In this document: positions 48,630-58,543 of the stretch, one piece after another
Layout of the letters: each line of letters starts with the position of its first letter
How positions within the stretch are numbered: position 1 is the first letter of the stretch
Assembly (NCBI RefSeq): GCF_009604405.1
Contig: NZ_WEGK01000020.1
Span: forward strand, 1-64,000
Direction of reading: 5' to 3'
Source: Nocardia macrotermitis
Lineage (GTDB): Bacteria; Actinomycetota; Actinomycetes; Mycobacteriales; Mycobacteriaceae
DNA: 64,000 nt
Translations under genes and position numbers: made by a program
The notes under the pieces: model-generated
The model's database searches: none
The model's input: the letters and a program-made list of their open reading frames with translations, nothing else
What the model was told of the DNA's origin: nothing

Positions 48630-51600
48630 TCACTCGCGGTTCTGGCGGCGGAGCAGTTCGTTGACGCTGACGGTGCGGTTGCTGCCGCCGTGGTGTTTGC
48701 CCTCTTCGGATTCGTCGGGTTGGGCGGGGCGGTTACGGGAGGAGCGCAGGTCGGCCATCCACTGTTCGATACTGCTGCGGCTGGCCTCCTGGCGCGGGTC
48801 GGCCGGGGTGGGCCGGGTCGCCGGGGTGGGCGTGGTCTGCGCCTCGGGAGCCGCGTCGGCGGTGGGGACGACGGGTTCGGCCTCGGTCGGCTGACCGTCG
48901 GCCGGATCGTGCGGCTGATAACGCTGGGCCCGGATCGCCGGATGCGGCGGCACCGCGGACTGGTTCGGCCGCGGCGGCAGGATGCGCGGCGTCGCACCCG
49001 CCGAATCGGCCGGCGCCACACCGGGATCCGGCTGATCCGACATGCCCGAACCCGGCGGCACCGGCGGCCGCGGCAGATTGCGCGGCGGCGAGATCTCGGG
49101 GGACCGCGGCGTCGCCTCGGCCGTGGTCACCGGCGTGACACCCGGCAGATCCAGCGAGGACTGCGGCGGCGCACTCGGCGCCGCGACGTCCTCGGACTCC
49201 TGCGGATCGGGCCGCTGCAACACACCCGGCGGCGGCAGAATCCGCGACTTCCCCGAACGTGACCGCCGCGCGGCCCCAGGCTTCGCGGCGGCCTCGGCGT
49301 CGTCGGACTTCCCCTCGGGCGAATCCAGCCGCTCGGTCGGCGCCTCCGGATCGGCGTGCCGAATGAACCTGGCGCGCTTGGGTTTACGCCCCGACTTGGC
49401 CGGAGTGCCATCCGGCATCATCGGAATCTGCATGGTCACCGGATCGGTGACGGGCGTGGTCTTGACCAGGTCGACGACCTCACCACCACCGGGCCGCTCA
49501 TCGCCCAGCATCGGCTCGCCCAGACCGATCTTGGCCTGGATCCGCTTCATCCACGCCGGAGCCCACCAGCAGTCGTCACCCAGCAGCTTCATCGTCGCGG
49601 GCACCAGCAGCATGCGGATCACGGTGGCGTCGATCAGCAGCGCCGACACCATGCCGTACGCGATGTACTGCATCATCACCAGATCGGAGAACGCGAACGC
49701 GCCCGTCACCACCAGCAGGATCAGCGCGGCGGCGGTGATGATCCGGCCGGTCTGCGCGGTACCCGACTTCACCGCCTCGGTGGTACTCGCGCCCACCGCG
49801 CGCGCCTCCACCATGCGCGAGAGCAGGAACACCTCGTAGTCGGTGGACAGGCCGTAGATGATCGCGATGATCAACACCAGCACCGGCGACATGATCGGTT
49901 GTGGCGTGAAATTCATCAGCCCGGCCCCGTGACCGTCGATGAAGATCCAGGTCAGAATGCCCAGCGTCGAACCGAGACCCAGCGCGCTCATCAGCGCCGC
50001 CTTGATCGGCAACACCAGCGAACCGAAGGTCAGGAACATCAGCAGCGTGGTCACGAACACGACCAGCACCACCATCAGCGGCATCCGGCTCAACAGCGCG
50101 TCGACGCTGTCCTTCTGCATCGCCGGGGTGCCGCCGATGTAGACGTCGACGCCGTCGGGCACGCTCATCGACCGCAGATAGTCGATGGTCTCGTTGGCGT
50201 TGTCCGAATTGGTGAGCGTCGCGGAGGTCTTCCAGACATCCGAACCGGTCGGTGGCTGCCCGGGCACCCCGAACTGCGTGACCAGCCCGGGAGCCTTGTC
50301 CGCCTGCTCCAGAATCGAATAGATCTTGGTGGAGTCCTGGGTGACGATCACCAGGTTGATCGGATCGGTCCGGCGCGTCGGGAACAGCTCGTCGAACTCC
50401 TGCTGCGCGACACGGGTCGGATTGTCCGGCGGCAGATACGTTTCGCTGATCCCGCCGAACTGCAGGTTCTTCACCGGAATGATCAACAGCAGCAGCACGA
50501 TGCACAGCGGCACCGCCACCTTCAGCGGATGCTTCATCACCCACTGCGTGCTGCGGCCCCAGAAGCCGTTCTCGATCTCCTCGGTGGTCTTGGTCTTGCG
50601 GAACCACTTGAGGCCCAACATGTCCACGCGCTTGCCGAGGATGCTCAGGATCGCGGGCAGGATCGTCAGCGAGGCCACCGCGGCGAGGGCGACCGTCGCG
50701 ATCGTGCCGTAGGCGACCGATTTCAGGAAGCCCTGCGGGAACAGCAGCATGCTGGCGCTGGCCGCGATGATCATCGTCGCGGAGAACGCGACGGTGCGTC
50801 CGGCCGTCATCACCGAACGTCGCACGGCCGCGCGGGTGTCGTAACCATCGGCCAATTCCTCGCGGAACCGGCTCACTATGAACAGGCCGTAGTCGATCGC
50901 CAGACCCAGCCCGATCATCGACACCACCGCGCCCACGAACGAGTTCACCTCGGTGAACTTCGTCAGGGCCATCACGATGCCGTTCGCGCTGATGATCGTC
51001 AGACCACCCACGATCAGCGGCAACGCCGCCGCGACGACGCCGCCGAAGATGAAGAACAGCAGCACCGCGACGCCCGGGATCGCCAGCACCTCCATGCGCC
51101 GCTGATCCGAGGCGATGGTGTCGTTCAGCGTGCCCGCGACCGGTTGCAGACCCGCGACCTGGACGTTCACCCCGGGAATGTCGAAGGCGCCCTTGACATC
51201 CCGGAAGTTGTTCATCGTCGAGGTGTCGTCGTCACCCTTGAGCTCGATTGCGGCGAAGGCGACCTTGCGGTCCTTGGAGATGGTGACCGAGGCCGAATAC
51301 TGTGCCGCGCCGGGCACATTCCACGGCGAGACGAAGACCTTGTCGATCTGATCCGGATACTTCTTCGGCAGATTGGTCAGGTTCTCGATGATCGGCTTGT
51401 TGAACGCCGCGTCGTCGACGGTCTTCCCGTCCGGCGCGGTGTACAGCACGATGACGTCACCGGTGTGATCACGCCCGTACGTCGAGTCCAGCAGCTGCGC
51501 CGCCTGGGTGGACTCCGAGCCGGGATCGTCCCATCCGCTGGAGCTGAGATGTTTGTCCACACCGAGTCCGAACGCGCCCAGGCCGAGCAGCGCGGCGACC

Positions 51601-51659
51601 ATCACGCCCAGCACGATGTAGCGGAATCGGTAGACCGAATCGCCCCAGCGGGTGAACAC
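48630..51659 (-). CDS. mmpL3: MmpL3-type trehalose monomycolate transporter
   Basis: 1009 residues from GTG 51659, after AAGGAG. An RND/MMPL transporter with twelve membrane helices, two periplasmic loops and a long cytoplasmic tail. The proton-relay Asp-Tyr pairs are present: D256-Y257 in GLAIDYGLF and D607-Y608 in LSTDYEVF, the same numbering as mycobacterial MmpL3 for the first pair. It should flip trehalose monomycolate for mycolate envelope assembly and is likely essential. Gene order mmpL3, NYN protein, trmB matches M. tuberculosis Rv0206c-Rv0208c. The disordered tail (after about 740) is Pro-rich. Confidence 0.95.
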   Translation of the reverse strand: MFTRWGDSVYRFRYIVLGVMVAALLGLGAFGLGVDKHLSSSGWDDPGSESTQAAQLLDSTYGRDHTGDVIVLYTAPDGKTVDDAAFNKPIIENLTNLPKKYPDQIDKVFVSPWNVPGAAQYSASVTISKDRKVAFAAIELKGDDDTSTMNNFRDVKGAFDIPGVNVQVAGLQPVAGTLNDTIASDQRRMEVLAIPGVAVLLFFIFGGVVAAALPLIVGGLTIISANGIVMALTKFTEVNSFVGAVVSMIGLGLAIDYGLFIVSRFREELADGYDTRAAVRRSVMTAGRTVAFSATMIIAASASMLLFPQGFLKSVAYGTIATVALAAVASLTILPAILSILGKRVDMLGLKWFRKTKTTEEIENGFWGRSTQWVMKHPLKVAVPLCIVLLLLIIPVKNLQFGGISETYLPPDNPTRVAQQEFDELFPTRRTDPINLVIVTQDSTKIYSILEQADKAPGLVTQFGVPGQPPTGSDVWKTSATLTNSDNANETIDYLRSMSVPDGVDVYIGGTPAMQKDSVDALLSRMPLMVVLVVFVTTLLMFLTFGSLVLPIKAALMSALGLGSTLGILTWIFIDGHGAGLMNFTPQPIMSPVLVLIIAIIYGLSTDYEVFLLSRMVEARAVGASTTEAVKSGTAQTGRIITAAALILLVVTGAFAFSDLVMMQYIAYGMVSALLIDATVIRMLLVPATMKLLGDDCWWAPAWMKRIQAKIGLGEPMLGDERPGGGEVVDLVKTTPVTDPVTMQIPMMPDGTPAKSGRKPKRARFIRHADPEAPTERLDSPEGKSDDAEAAAKPGAARRSRSGKSRILPPPGVLQRPDPQESEDVAAPSAPPQSSLDLPGVTPVTTAEATPRSPEISPPRNLPRPPVPPGSGMSDQPDPGVAPADSAGATPRILPPRPNQSAVPPHPAIRAQRYQPHDPADGQPTEAEPVVPTADAAPEAQTTPTPATRPTPADPRQEASRSSIEQWMADLRSSRNRPAQPDESEEGKHHGGSNRTVSVNELLRRQNRE

Positions 51660-51660
51660 T

Positions 51661-52431
51661 TTAAGCGACTCCTTGCGCGGGGCGGGAGGTGAGCAGTGCG
51701 GACAACGGCCGGAAGGGCTGGAGCCAGGCACCCTCGTCGGGCAGCGACTCGAGGCTGACCCGGGGAAGTGGTTCGCGGAACACTCCCGGGATGTCCTCGA
51801 GGTCGATGAACTCGAGGATATCGGACGTCACGGCCCAGCTCGCATGCTCGCGGAATCCGAGCACCTGCACCGGGACGCCGCCTGCGGCGATCTCCTCGAG
51901 GGGTTCGCGGAACGCCTGACCGTCGGCGGAGGCGACCATGATCCCGGCCAGACCCGTGCCGCGACGGCGTAATTCGATGTGCGCCAACATATCGCTGTCG
52001 ACGTCGGAGTCCTCGTCGATCTTGGGTTTGGCGAAGACCGCGTACCCGACGTTGCGCAACGCCTCCACCCAGGGCCGCACCACATCGGCGGTGCCGGGCG
52101 CGATATTGGTGAACACCGTCGCCTCGGCCTCGATCCGGCCGGTGCCCCCGGCGGACAGTTCGGCGGTGCGGGCCAGCAGCCAGCGGCCCAGAGCGTCGAA
52201 CCGCGGCCGGTACGCCGCGGTGGGGCGGCCGCCCAGGATCGCGCCCAGGCCCATGTCCAGATTCGGCGCGTCCCAGACCAGCAGCACCCGCCGCACATCG
52301 GTACCGCTGCCCTGCGGCGCCGATCCGGCTCCCGAGCTTCCGGTGGACGGGGCCGGGGCGCGGCCGCTGGGAGTGCTGTGCGACACCTCGGCGACGGCCA
52401 TCACGTCGTGGTCCATCTCACTGACCGTCAT
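51661..52431 (-). CDS. NYN-domain protein (Rv0207c-like)
   Basis: 256 residues. After about 40 disordered residues comes a PIN-like NYN fold: RRVLLVWDAPNLDMGLGAIL with the first acidic residue, KIDEDSDVDSDMLAHIELRR, and GIMVASADGQAFREPLEEIA. Such proteins are predicted ribonucleases. The conserved neighbours (mmpL3 1 bp downstream, trmB about 60 bp upstream) match Rv0207c. The enzyme's link to mycolate transport is unknown. Confidence 0.9.
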   Translation of the reverse strand: MTVSEMDHDVMAVAEVSHSTPSGRAPAPSTGSSGAGSAPQGSGTDVRRVLLVWDAPNLDMGLGAILGGRPTAAYRPRFDALGRWLLARTAELSAGGTGRIEAEATVFTNIAPGTADVVRPWVEALRNVGYAVFAKPKIDEDSDVDSDMLAHIELRRRGTGLAGIMVASADGQAFREPLEEIAAGGVPVQVLGFREHASWAVTSDILEFIDLEDIPGVFREPLPRVSLESLPDEGAWLQPFRPLSALLTSRPAQGVA

Positions 52432-52492
52432 GACCGCGCATCACCGCCCCCACGACTGGCTGAGCTAACTGTTCGCTCGCTTCGCACACTCA

Positions 52493-53329
52493 TCATTCGA
52501 TCTTCCCCCAAATCAGCTCGGTGATGTCACTTCCGGCCCGATGCGCCTTGCTCTCGAATTTGGTCACGGGCCGGTCGAAGCCGATCGGGGCGGATTCGGC
52601 GAAGCGGTCGCGATCGCCGCCCGCGGCCTCGTTCAGGCCGATGAACTGCGGTTCCGCCGCACCCACCGCCGCGATGTGCTCGGCGTAGTCGGCGTGGTCG
52701 GTCGCGACGTGCAGAATCCCGCCCGGCTGCAGACGGCTGGCGATGAGCGTCATGGTGCTGGGCTGCAAGAGGCGGCGCTTGTGGTGGCGGGCCTTGGGCC
52801 AGGGGTCGGGGAAGAACACCCGGACGCCGGTCAGTGAATCCTTGGCAATCATGTGTTCGAGGACCTCCACCGCATCGCCGCGCAGCAGCCGGATGTTCTC
52901 GATGCCCTCGCGTTCGATGCGTTGCACCAGCTGTGCCAGGCCCGGCCGGTAGACCTCGATGCCGATCAGGTCGAACTCGGGTTCGACCTGTGCCATCGCG
53001 GCGGTCGCGGTGCCGGTGCCGCAGCCGATCTCGATGATCAGCGGGGCCTGCCGGCCGAACCAGGCCGGTGCGTCCAGCGGGTCGTCCGAGACGTCGCGGC
53101 CGATCCGCGGCCACATCCGCGCCCAGGATTGCTGCTGCGTAGCGGTGAGTGCGCCACGGCGGGAGCGGAAGCTGGTGACCCGGGGATGCAGGCGCGAGCC
53201 GGTCGGGTGGGCCGGTGCGGCGGCGGGCTCCGGTGCGTGGTCCGAGGCGCCGAGGGCCGTCGATGCCGTGGACCTCGGCCCGGGGACCGGCTCTGCTGGG
53301 TGGTTCGCGGCGTCGTTCACGGCGTCCAT
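52493..53329 (-). CDS. trmB: tRNA (guanine-N7-)-methyltransferase
   Basis: 278 residues from ATG 53329. The SAM-binding motif is IIEIGCGTGTATAAM, followed by LIGIEVYRPGLAQLVQRIER, the TrmB hallmark FFPDPWPKARHHKRRLLQP and the final TKFESKAHRAG. It methylates G46 in the variable loop of tRNAs. About 50 N-terminal residues are Pro/Ala-rich and probably disordered. It is followed on the same strand by the NYN gene. Confidence 0.95.
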   Translation of the reverse strand: MDAVNDAANHPAEPVPGPRSTASTALGASDHAPEPAAAPAHPTGSRLHPRVTSFRSRRGALTATQQQSWARMWPRIGRDVSDDPLDAPAWFGRQAPLIIEIGCGTGTATAAMAQVEPEFDLIGIEVYRPGLAQLVQRIEREGIENIRLLRGDAVEVLEHMIAKDSLTGVRVFFPDPWPKARHHKRRLLQPSTMTLIASRLQPGGILHVATDHADYAEHIAAVGAAEPQFIGLNEAAGGDRDRFAESAPIGFDRPVTKFESKAHRAGSDITELIWGKIE

Positions 53330-53388
53330 TGTCCAGTATCGGATGATCAGCACAGCAGGCGACCGCGCAACCCTTCCCGGACTATCGA

Positions 53389-54750
53389 TCAGGCCGCCAG
53401 CGTGCGGGTCGGCGTGGACGGCGGGCCCGACGCGCCGCGCAACGGTCGTCCCAGGGCGACTCGTGTTGCGGTGCGCGTCATTTCGAGCAGACCCCGCCAA
53501 CTCGACGAATCGGTGAGCACCGACCAGATCGTGCGGGTGCCCGGCTCGGGCAGCGGACGTCCGGCGATCCGGTCGGCGAGCCAGTCCAGCGTCAGCGGGG
53601 TGGCCAGCGGCAGCAGGCTGAAATGTTCGCTGAGCCGGTCGCGCAGGTAGGTGACGTTGGCGCCGCCGCGACGGTAGCGCGCGACTTGCTCGTCGATCGC
53701 GCGGACGTTGATGACCTGGTCGTTCACCGGTTGGATCAGCAGGATCGGGCAGTTCGGCACGTGGCCGCCCAGGCGCAGGTCATCGAACATCGCGCGCATG
53801 TGCGGTTCGGCGAGGATCTCCGCGAGCGGGCGGTCGAGGTAGTCGCCGACGTCGCGTCCGGTGAGGCGGGGCAGCGCGAGCATCGGGGCGGAACGGGCGG
53901 CGACGTCCAGCAGGTGGCGGCCCTCGGCGTCGAGTTCGGCGTCCAGGAGTTCGTCGAGCGCCGGGTAGAGGCGGCGCAGGGCGGCGATCATGATCGGCGG
54001 GAATCCGGCGAAGCGTCCGCCGTTGAGGTCGGTGAAGACCTGTCCCGGATCGCCGACCGGGGCTCCCAGGACCGCGCCGACGATATCGAGTTCGGGGGCG
54101 TAGCTCGGGGCCATCTCGACCAGCCAGGATCCGGCCATGCCGCCGCCGGAGTAGCCCCACACCGCGACCGGGGTGCGGGCGTGCAGGTCCAGCGGGGCGA
54201 AGCCCACGGCCGCGCGAATGCCGTCCAGGCTGCGGTAGCCGGGTTCGCGGGGCGCGCCGAAATTACCGTGCGGCCCTTCGTGATCGGCGATGCTGATCGC
54301 CCAGCCGCGTCGCAGCGCGCCCGCGACCAGCATCCATTCCAGCTGGGTGATCGAACCGGGGGCCACCGCGCCCAGGCGCAGGGCATAGGAGGGCGCGCAC
54401 TGTTCGGCGGTCGCGTCGATCGCCGATTCGAAGGCCAGCAGCGGGCGTTCGACCTCGGGATCCGCGTCGGCGGGCAGCAGCACCGTGGTGATCGCGGCCT
54501 CGGCGTCACCGTTCATATCGGTGCTGCGATACAGCAGCTGCCAGGCCGAGACCTGCTGCGGAACCAGGCCGAACAGCCCGATCCGCACCGCGCGGGTGCG
54601 CAGGATGGCGCCGGGTGCGTAGCGGCCCAGATCGGCGGGCGGAACCAGGAACGGATCCCGTGACGGCAGCAGCGGACGCGCCGCGCCGATCGTGTCCCGG
54701 ACGCCGGATATCGCGTCGACCCGTCCGATGACGTCCTCGATGACGGTCAT
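53389..54750 (-). CDS. LIP-family lipase/esterase
   Basis: 453 residues from ATG 54750, after GTGAGGAGG. The nucleophile Ser is in VWGYSGGGMAGSW; the DHEGPHGNFG segment and LLIQPVNDQVINVRAIDEQV (acid) and RLSEHFSLLP (His) follow the secretory lipase (PF03583) order. There is no signal peptide, unlike fungal members, but many mycobacterial relatives also lack one. It probably hydrolyses lipid or wax esters. It lies 60 bp upstream of trmB on the same strand. Confidence 0.9.
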   Translation of the reverse strand: MTVIEDVIGRVDAISGVRDTIGAARPLLPSRDPFLVPPADLGRYAPGAILRTRAVRIGLFGLVPQQVSAWQLLYRSTDMNGDAEAAITTVLLPADADPEVERPLLAFESAIDATAEQCAPSYALRLGAVAPGSITQLEWMLVAGALRRGWAISIADHEGPHGNFGAPREPGYRSLDGIRAAVGFAPLDLHARTPVAVWGYSGGGMAGSWLVEMAPSYAPELDIVGAVLGAPVGDPGQVFTDLNGGRFAGFPPIMIAALRRLYPALDELLDAELDAEGRHLLDVAARSAPMLALPRLTGRDVGDYLDRPLAEILAEPHMRAMFDDLRLGGHVPNCPILLIQPVNDQVINVRAIDEQVARYRRGGANVTYLRDRLSEHFSLLPLATPLTLDWLADRIAGRPLPEPGTRTIWSVLTDSSSWRGLLEMTRTATRVALGRPLRGASGPPSTPTRTLAA

Positions 54751-55546
54751 CGCAACCTCCTCACTGAGCCTGGTGACCAGGCCGTCCCCCGCACCCGCCC
54801 ACCCGGACCGGCACCGGGCACAGCCCTGCCCCACATCGACGGTGCCGCCGACGGCCTCACCCTAGCGACCGCCCCTCGCCCCGAAAACCTCACCACACCC
54901 GAATTGTGCTGTCTCTCAATGAAACAGCCGCCATCCAAGGCCGATTCCCGATTGCCCCCTGTGATCAATGACACAACATGCTCGGTGCCGACCGGGCCAG
55001 CACCCGCCGCCTACAGCGGTAGCCGCCGCGGGCCGGGACAGTGCGGCGAGTACCGGACCGGATGCTCGATGTTCGAGGGGCGGGCGGTTGACAGTCGGGT
55101 GGCATCCTGGCTGTGCGAGGTGCGGTAGCCGCCGCAGGCTGGGGCAGTGCGCGGCGAGTGCCGGACTGGATGCTCGCGGGGCAGGCGGTTGACGGTCGGG
55201 TGGCATACCGGCTGCGCGAGGTATCGGTCTGCCAGGGAGATCGGCGATTTCCCGGCCCGGACTCGGCGAGTCGCTGCCGTTGGCGTCGTGATCGGGCGCG
55301 GCCGAGCATGGTCTGTCGCTGCGGTGAGTGGTTGGGCGATCGGTCGAAATCGCCGCACACCGTGTCTGGATCCGCACCCTTTCTGTGGTTCGGGGACGGC
55401 GTGTCGTGGCCGTGTCGGGCGCGGTTGGCGGGTGGAGGTTGACGGGGTGGGGTTCAGGTTCGATATTCGGCGGGGTAGATACGGTGGTCCGTGCCGACAA
55501 TCCGGGTGAGTTCTGCGAGAATTGCCCGCTGGAAGGGGGTAGAACC
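54751..55546. other. Intergenic region with a 106-bp tandem duplication
   Basis: The 796-bp gap between the lipase gene and the first P-loop gene contains the duplication at 55016-55222. Other open frames here look like repeat artefacts. The promoter of the P-loop genes lies in 55223-55546. Confidence 0.5.
55016..55222. repeat. 106-bp tandem duplication, degenerate
   Basis: Units at 55016-55121 and 55122-55222, starting GCGGTAGCCGCCGC and ending GCGAGGT. They share the core GGCGGTTGACAGTCGGGTGGC (one base differing: ACAG or ACGG). They have diverged by substitutions and short indels. Confidence 0.75.
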
Positions 55547-56677
55547 GTGCCGACAGACTCCGCGGCAGCCAGGTTGGTCGCCGAACAGGGCGGACCCGCG
55601 CCGGAACTGGACCAGTTGATCGCGAATCTGCGAACGGGTCCGGGGAGTGATCCGACCGTGGCCGGGCAGGTCATCGCCGCCGCGAGCGGGTGGCGGCGTC
55701 CGGTGCGCATTCAGGTCACCGGCCGCGCGGGTGCGGGCAAGACGACGCTGCTGCATGCGCTGGCATTGATGTCGGCCGAGGAGACCACCCCGGTCGACGA
55801 GCCCGGCCATGCGGATCCGGTGCTGGACGCCGATCTGCTCGTCTACGTGCTGTCCTCCGCGCTGCAACCGGGCGACCGCGCGGTGCTGTCCCGGCTGCCG
55901 CGCGACCGCACCGTCGTCGTGCTGAACAAGGCCGACGCCGTCGGGTCCCGCTGGGGCGATGCGGTGGCCGCGGTCGACCAGTGCTCCTACGAAATGGGTA
56001 TGGCCACGCTGCCGGTGGTCTCCGAACTGGCCGTGCGGACCAGATCGGGCACACCCTCGCAGGAGGATCTGGCCACGTTGCGGCGGCACGCCTCGACGAC
56101 CGATCCGTCCTTCACCCTGACCGGGGAACTGTTCTGCTCGCCGGATTTCGGGCCCGATATCGCCGAACGGCAGGCGGTGCTCGCGCACTGGGGCCTGTTC
56201 GGGGTGTCGACCGCGATGGCGGCCCTGGCCCACGACCCGGATCTGGGTCCGCAGACGATCCGGCAGATTCTGCACACGGTCAGCGGTATCGATCCGGTGC
56301 ACGCCCTGCTGCACCGCCGGTACGAGCTGTCCGCCGAACAGCGCGGCGGCGACTTCCTGGACGAGCTGGCCCGCCTGGCCGCCCGCGCCGGTGGTCCGGG
56401 TGCGGGCCGGGCCCGCGATCTGATCGAGGACTACCTGGCCGGTGACGAGGCCCTGTGGATCGGACTGCGGGCCGGACTGGCCTGTCCGGAGGTGGTCCAC
56501 CTGGCCGCGGGCTATCGATCGCCGTACCCGGCCGATGCCGATGACGCGATCGCCAGGGCCCAGCGCTGGCGCGCGGTGCTGTCCAGCGATATGCCCGCGT
56601 CGGCCCGCCGGGCCGCACTGCGCGCGCACAACGGATACATCCGATTGTTCGAGCGGATGAGCAGTGCCGGACTCTGA
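55547..56677 (+). CDS. P-loop GTPase-like protein (Rv0209-like)
   Basis: 376 residues from GTG 55547. A P-loop is clear: QVTGRAGAGKTTLLHAL. NKADAV gives the N/TKxD motif, so it may bind GTP. The C-terminal two-thirds is helical. It overlaps the next gene by 14 bp. By position before pckG the two genes correspond to Rv0209 and Rv0210 of M. tuberculosis, which are of unknown function. A dynamin-like membrane role for the pair is a guess. Confidence 0.8.
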   Translation: MPTDSAAARLVAEQGGPAPELDQLIANLRTGPGSDPTVAGQVIAAASGWRRPVRIQVTGRAGAGKTTLLHALALMSAEETTPVDEPGHADPVLDADLLVYVLSSALQPGDRAVLSRLPRDRTVVVLNKADAVGSRWGDAVAAVDQCSYEMGMATLPVVSELAVRTRSGTPSQEDLATLRRHASTTDPSFTLTGELFCSPDFGPDIAERQAVLAHWGLFGVSTAMAALAHDPDLGPQTIRQILHTVSGIDPVHALLHRRYELSAEQRGGDFLDELARLAARAGGPGAGRARDLIEDYLAGDEALWIGLRAGLACPEVVHLAAGYRSPYPADADDAIARAQRWRAVLSSDMPASARRAALRAHNGYIRLFERMSSAGL

Positions 56678-58193
56678 CCCGCCCCCGAGTTCCGCCCCGG
56701 CAACGCTCTCGCCGGAAGTGCGGGCGGTGCTCGGGCGCTGGAATCCACAGGGCGCGGCCCTGTTACGCGCGGCCGGGGGCGCCGCGGACAACGGGGCCGT
56801 GCCGGTAGCGCGCGCCGCCGAGGCCGTCACCCTGATCGCCCCGGCCGATGCCAGCACCCTGCTGCTGCGCACCGAACTGGCCCGTTTCGAGCCGTGGATC
56901 GCGCTGACCGATCCCATGGTCGACCCGGCCACCGCACCCGCGGTGGCCCTGGTCCTGCTCGACGCGGGAGCCGCACTCGGCGCGAGCACGCTGGGCGTGG
57001 TGTCCCGGCTGCGCGCGAACGGCACCCGAATCCTGTTCGCCATGAACAACACTCACGCCTACCCGGACTGGCGCGCGGTCCTGGACCGCAACACCGCCCT
57101 GCTGATCCCGGTGCTGGGCGGCGATCCGGGCATCGTGCCGGTCTCGGCCCGGCTGTCGGTGGCCGCCCGCCAGTCCGGTGACGCGGCCCTGCTGGACCGG
57201 TCCGGTCTGGGCGTGTTGCACACCCGGCTGACCGCGGCCGCGGGCGCGGACGGCGGCGCGGACCGCCTGGCCGCCGTGCTGCACCGGGTGCTGTCCGATA
57301 CCCGCGAACGCATCGTCGGACAGTCCGCCGAACTGAATTCCGGCGCGGAGGTCGCCCGCCTGCGCGAGGAGCGCGCGACGCTGCTGGCCACCCGCGATGG
57401 CGGCCGGGCCCAGGCGATGGCCGCCCTGCGCAACCGCATGCACCTGGCCCGGATGGATCTGCTGCACGACGCCGGGGCCCGCATCCGCGCCCTGAACGCC
57501 ACCGCCAGATCCGACCTGGACCGCCTCGGCCGCCGCACCATCAAGACCTACCCCGCCGATCTGCAGCAGTCGGTGAATCAGCTGACCGGCGAACTCGACG
57601 CCGTCCTGACCCACCGCCTCGCCGACGTGTCCCACCAGCTCGAGACCGTCACCGGCCCGACGCCCGAGGCCCCCGTCCGCGCGCCGGTGCCGCGCACCGA
57701 TCCGCCGCCGCGCCTGGGCCCCGATCCCGAACCCCGCCATCGCGGTGTGGAGGACAACCTGATGATCGCGCTGGGCGCCTCCGGCGGATTCGGTCTCGGG
57801 CGGCTGGCGGTCGCGCCGTTGGCGCTGGTCCCGGCGCTGAACTACGCGACGATCCCGGTCACCCTGCTGCTCGGCGCGGCCGTGGCCTACTGGGTGGTGC
57901 GCACCCGCGCGCATATCGCCGAGCGCGCGCATGTGCGGCAATGGGTCACCGACGCCCTGGTGAATGTGAAGGCTCAACTCGAACAGCGGGTGTCAACCGC
58001 TCTGGTCGAGGCCGAATCGCAACTCACCGATCAAGTCGTGCGCGCGACGACCGCACGCGTCGTCGAAACCGATCGCCGGGTCGCGGAATTGGAATCGCGG
58101 GTGCGAGAGCTGAATTCTCGCCAGCCCGCACAACTGGCCGCCTGCCGTCGCGATCTCGAGATCCTCGATTCCGTTCGTACGCAGCAGCTATGA
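56664..58193 (+). CDS. Large membrane-associated protein, Rv0210-like
   Basis: 509 residues from GTG 56664, within the end of the previous gene. The N-terminal half is GTPase-like without a clear P-loop (VALVLLDAGAALGASTLGVV, ILFAMNNTHAYPDW). The middle is coiled coil (EVARLREERATLLATRDGGR). Two membrane helices lie near residues 370-415 (LMIALGASGGFGLGRLAV, IPVTLLLGAAVAYWVV), and a second coiled coil ends the protein. The layout of a degenerate GTPase, coiled coils and a hairpin of membrane helices is dynamin-like. It works with the P-loop protein upstream. Confidence 0.78.
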   Translation: MPDSDPPPSSAPATLSPEVRAVLGRWNPQGAALLRAAGGAADNGAVPVARAAEAVTLIAPADASTLLLRTELARFEPWIALTDPMVDPATAPAVALVLLDAGAALGASTLGVVSRLRANGTRILFAMNNTHAYPDWRAVLDRNTALLIPVLGGDPGIVPVSARLSVAARQSGDAALLDRSGLGVLHTRLTAAAGADGGADRLAAVLHRVLSDTRERIVGQSAELNSGAEVARLREERATLLATRDGGRAQAMAALRNRMHLARMDLLHDAGARIRALNATARSDLDRLGRRTIKTYPADLQQSVNQLTGELDAVLTHRLADVSHQLETVTGPTPEAPVRAPVPRTDPPPRLGPDPEPRHRGVEDNLMIALGASGGFGLGRLAVAPLALVPALNYATIPVTLLLGAAVAYWVVRTRAHIAERAHVRQWVTDALVNVKAQLEQRVSTALVEAESQLTDQVVRATTARVVETDRRVAELESRVRELNSRQPAQLAACRRDLEILDSVRTQQL

Positions 58194-58543
58194 ACTCGAT
58201 GCGGGCACTCGACCGGTTCGTCGCGGCGAGTTCGCTGTTATCTTCGCCATAACTCCGGCGCGCGCGTATTTCCGGGAAACAGACGTTTCGTGATATTCCT
58301 CGCGGCCACGGTTGACAACCGCGTGGTCGGGGTACCGAGTGAGCAACCCCATTCCGTACTCACCGTCACATCGCGTTAACCTCTTTACCTAAGGAACATC
58401 GGCATCCGCGTCCACTCATATGCCGCCCCCGAAGTCGGCGAGACGGAACGGGTGCCTACCGCCAATGGTGGCTGTATCGGTGTCGTGAGCTGTTCCGGCT
58501 GCTCGCTCACAGCACCACGGTCGCCCATCTCAGGAGAGTTTTC
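58194..58543. promoter_or_regulatory. Upstream region of pckG
   Basis: 350 bp, with a TTGACA at 58312-58317 followed after about 15 bases by TACCGA, a weak promoter candidate. AT-rich bases follow around 58374-58395. Regulatory sites cannot be assigned by eye. Confidence 0.35.

Noticed and set aside
49356..51692. 778-codon plus-strand frame opposite mmpL3
   Set aside because: Composition is His/Arg/Gln-rich and it mirrors the mmpL3 codons; no motif is present.
58190..58252. 20-codon frame overlapping the stop of the second P-loop-type gene
   Set aside because: Too short, with no ribosome site of its own and no distinctive composition; chance is the simplest reading.
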